From the NCBI GenBank assembly GCA_030598885.1, contig JAUVOZ010000133.1:1-5715 (forward strand): DNA of 5,715 bases, given 5' to 3'. Below, in pieces: positions 5,527-5,715 of the stretch. Within the stretch, counting starts at the first letter, position 1; each line of letters opens with the position of its first letter. The translations under genes and the position numbers were made by a program. The notes below the pieces were generated by a model. The model searched no databases, had not been told where the DNA came from, and was given only the letters and a program-made list of their open reading frames with translations. This DNA is from Anaerolineae bacterium. Its GTDB lineage: Bacteria > Chloroflexota > Anaerolineae > Anaerolineales > E44-bin32.

Positions 5527-5715
5527 ATGATCCCCCTGTCGATGAATGATCTGCAGATAATAATTGCCGGTGCTGTCTTTGTTTTGGGATGCATGTGCAT
5601 CATATTGGGCTCGCTTGTCCTGGTAAACCGGGGTTATTCACGCGAAGTACGCGCGATCGCAGTCCACACAGCAAAGCTCGGTCAAAAAGGTGTCGCCTCA
5701 GAAGTCACTGGTCTA
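5527..5715 (+). CDS. Unknown protein with an N-terminal membrane segment, 5' part only
   Basis: The open frame continues past the right edge; 63 residues are visible. A short polar start (MIPLSMNDLQ) is followed by a strongly hydrophobic stretch at about 11-33 that includes two cysteines (GCMC, residues 21-24), then a basic, soluble segment (NRGYSREVRAI...KLGQKGVASEV). The charge pattern predicts a single N-terminal anchor with the following part in the cytoplasm; it is not a clear cleavable signal peptide or lipobox. I do not recognise the family, and the visible part is too short to assign a function. The gene is directly downstream of a perfect sigma-54 promoter and a good ribosome site, so it is a prime candidate target of the adjacent sigma-54/kinase/activator operon. 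More genes of the same transcript may lie beyond the window. Confidence 0.8.
   Translation, partial: MIPLSMNDLQIIIAGAVFVLGCMCIILGSLVLVNRGYSREVRAIAVHTAKLGQKGVASEVTGL

Overview
The window is a gene-dense bacterial segment with a GC content that looks close to 50% by eye. It carries one divergent housekeeping gene, a three-gene sigma-54 (RpoN) control operon, and the start of a gene that lies behind a very good sigma-54 promoter. The lineage cannot be fixed from the sequence alone. The folate-dependent tRNA methylase TrmFO, together with an RpoN that carries a CxxC...CxxC insertion, makes me lean weakly towards Chloroflexota (Anaerolineae-like) or a similarly deep-branching environmental phylum. 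This is an impression and has not been tested by a search.

Layout. Positions 1-632 (minus strand) hold the N-terminal 210 residues of trmFO, which runs off the left edge. A 93-bp divergent spacer (633-725) holds a -24/-12 sigma-54-like promoter, a sigma-70-like promoter and short phased repeats. On the plus strand follow rpoN (726-2138), a soluble PAS-GAF-PAS histidine kinase (2148-4157, TTG start) and an NtrC-type response regulator (4132-5307). The first two genes are 9 bp apart and the last two overlap by 26 bp, so these three look like one transcript. A 219-bp gap (5308-5526) contains a perfect 10-bp inverted repeat and then a perfect-consensus -24/-12 promoter. From 5527 to the right edge is the start of a small membrane-anchored protein of unknown function.

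How the parts fit. The sigma factor, its sensor kinase, its AAA+ activator and a candidate target promoter sit together. The activator has a complete receiver and a complete AAA+ domain with GAFTGA, but it stops right after the AAA+ domain and has no Fis-type DNA-binding domain, as in Helicobacter FlgR and chlamydial CtcC. Such an activator can act on RNAP-sigma-54 from solution and would be expected to switch on all sigma-54 promoters of the cell together. With sigma-54-type promoters in front of both rpoN and the 5527 gene, the simplest reading is a compact, possibly self-amplifying sigma-54 switch driven by a cytoplasmic signal. The motifs are seen in the sequence; the wiring is inferred.
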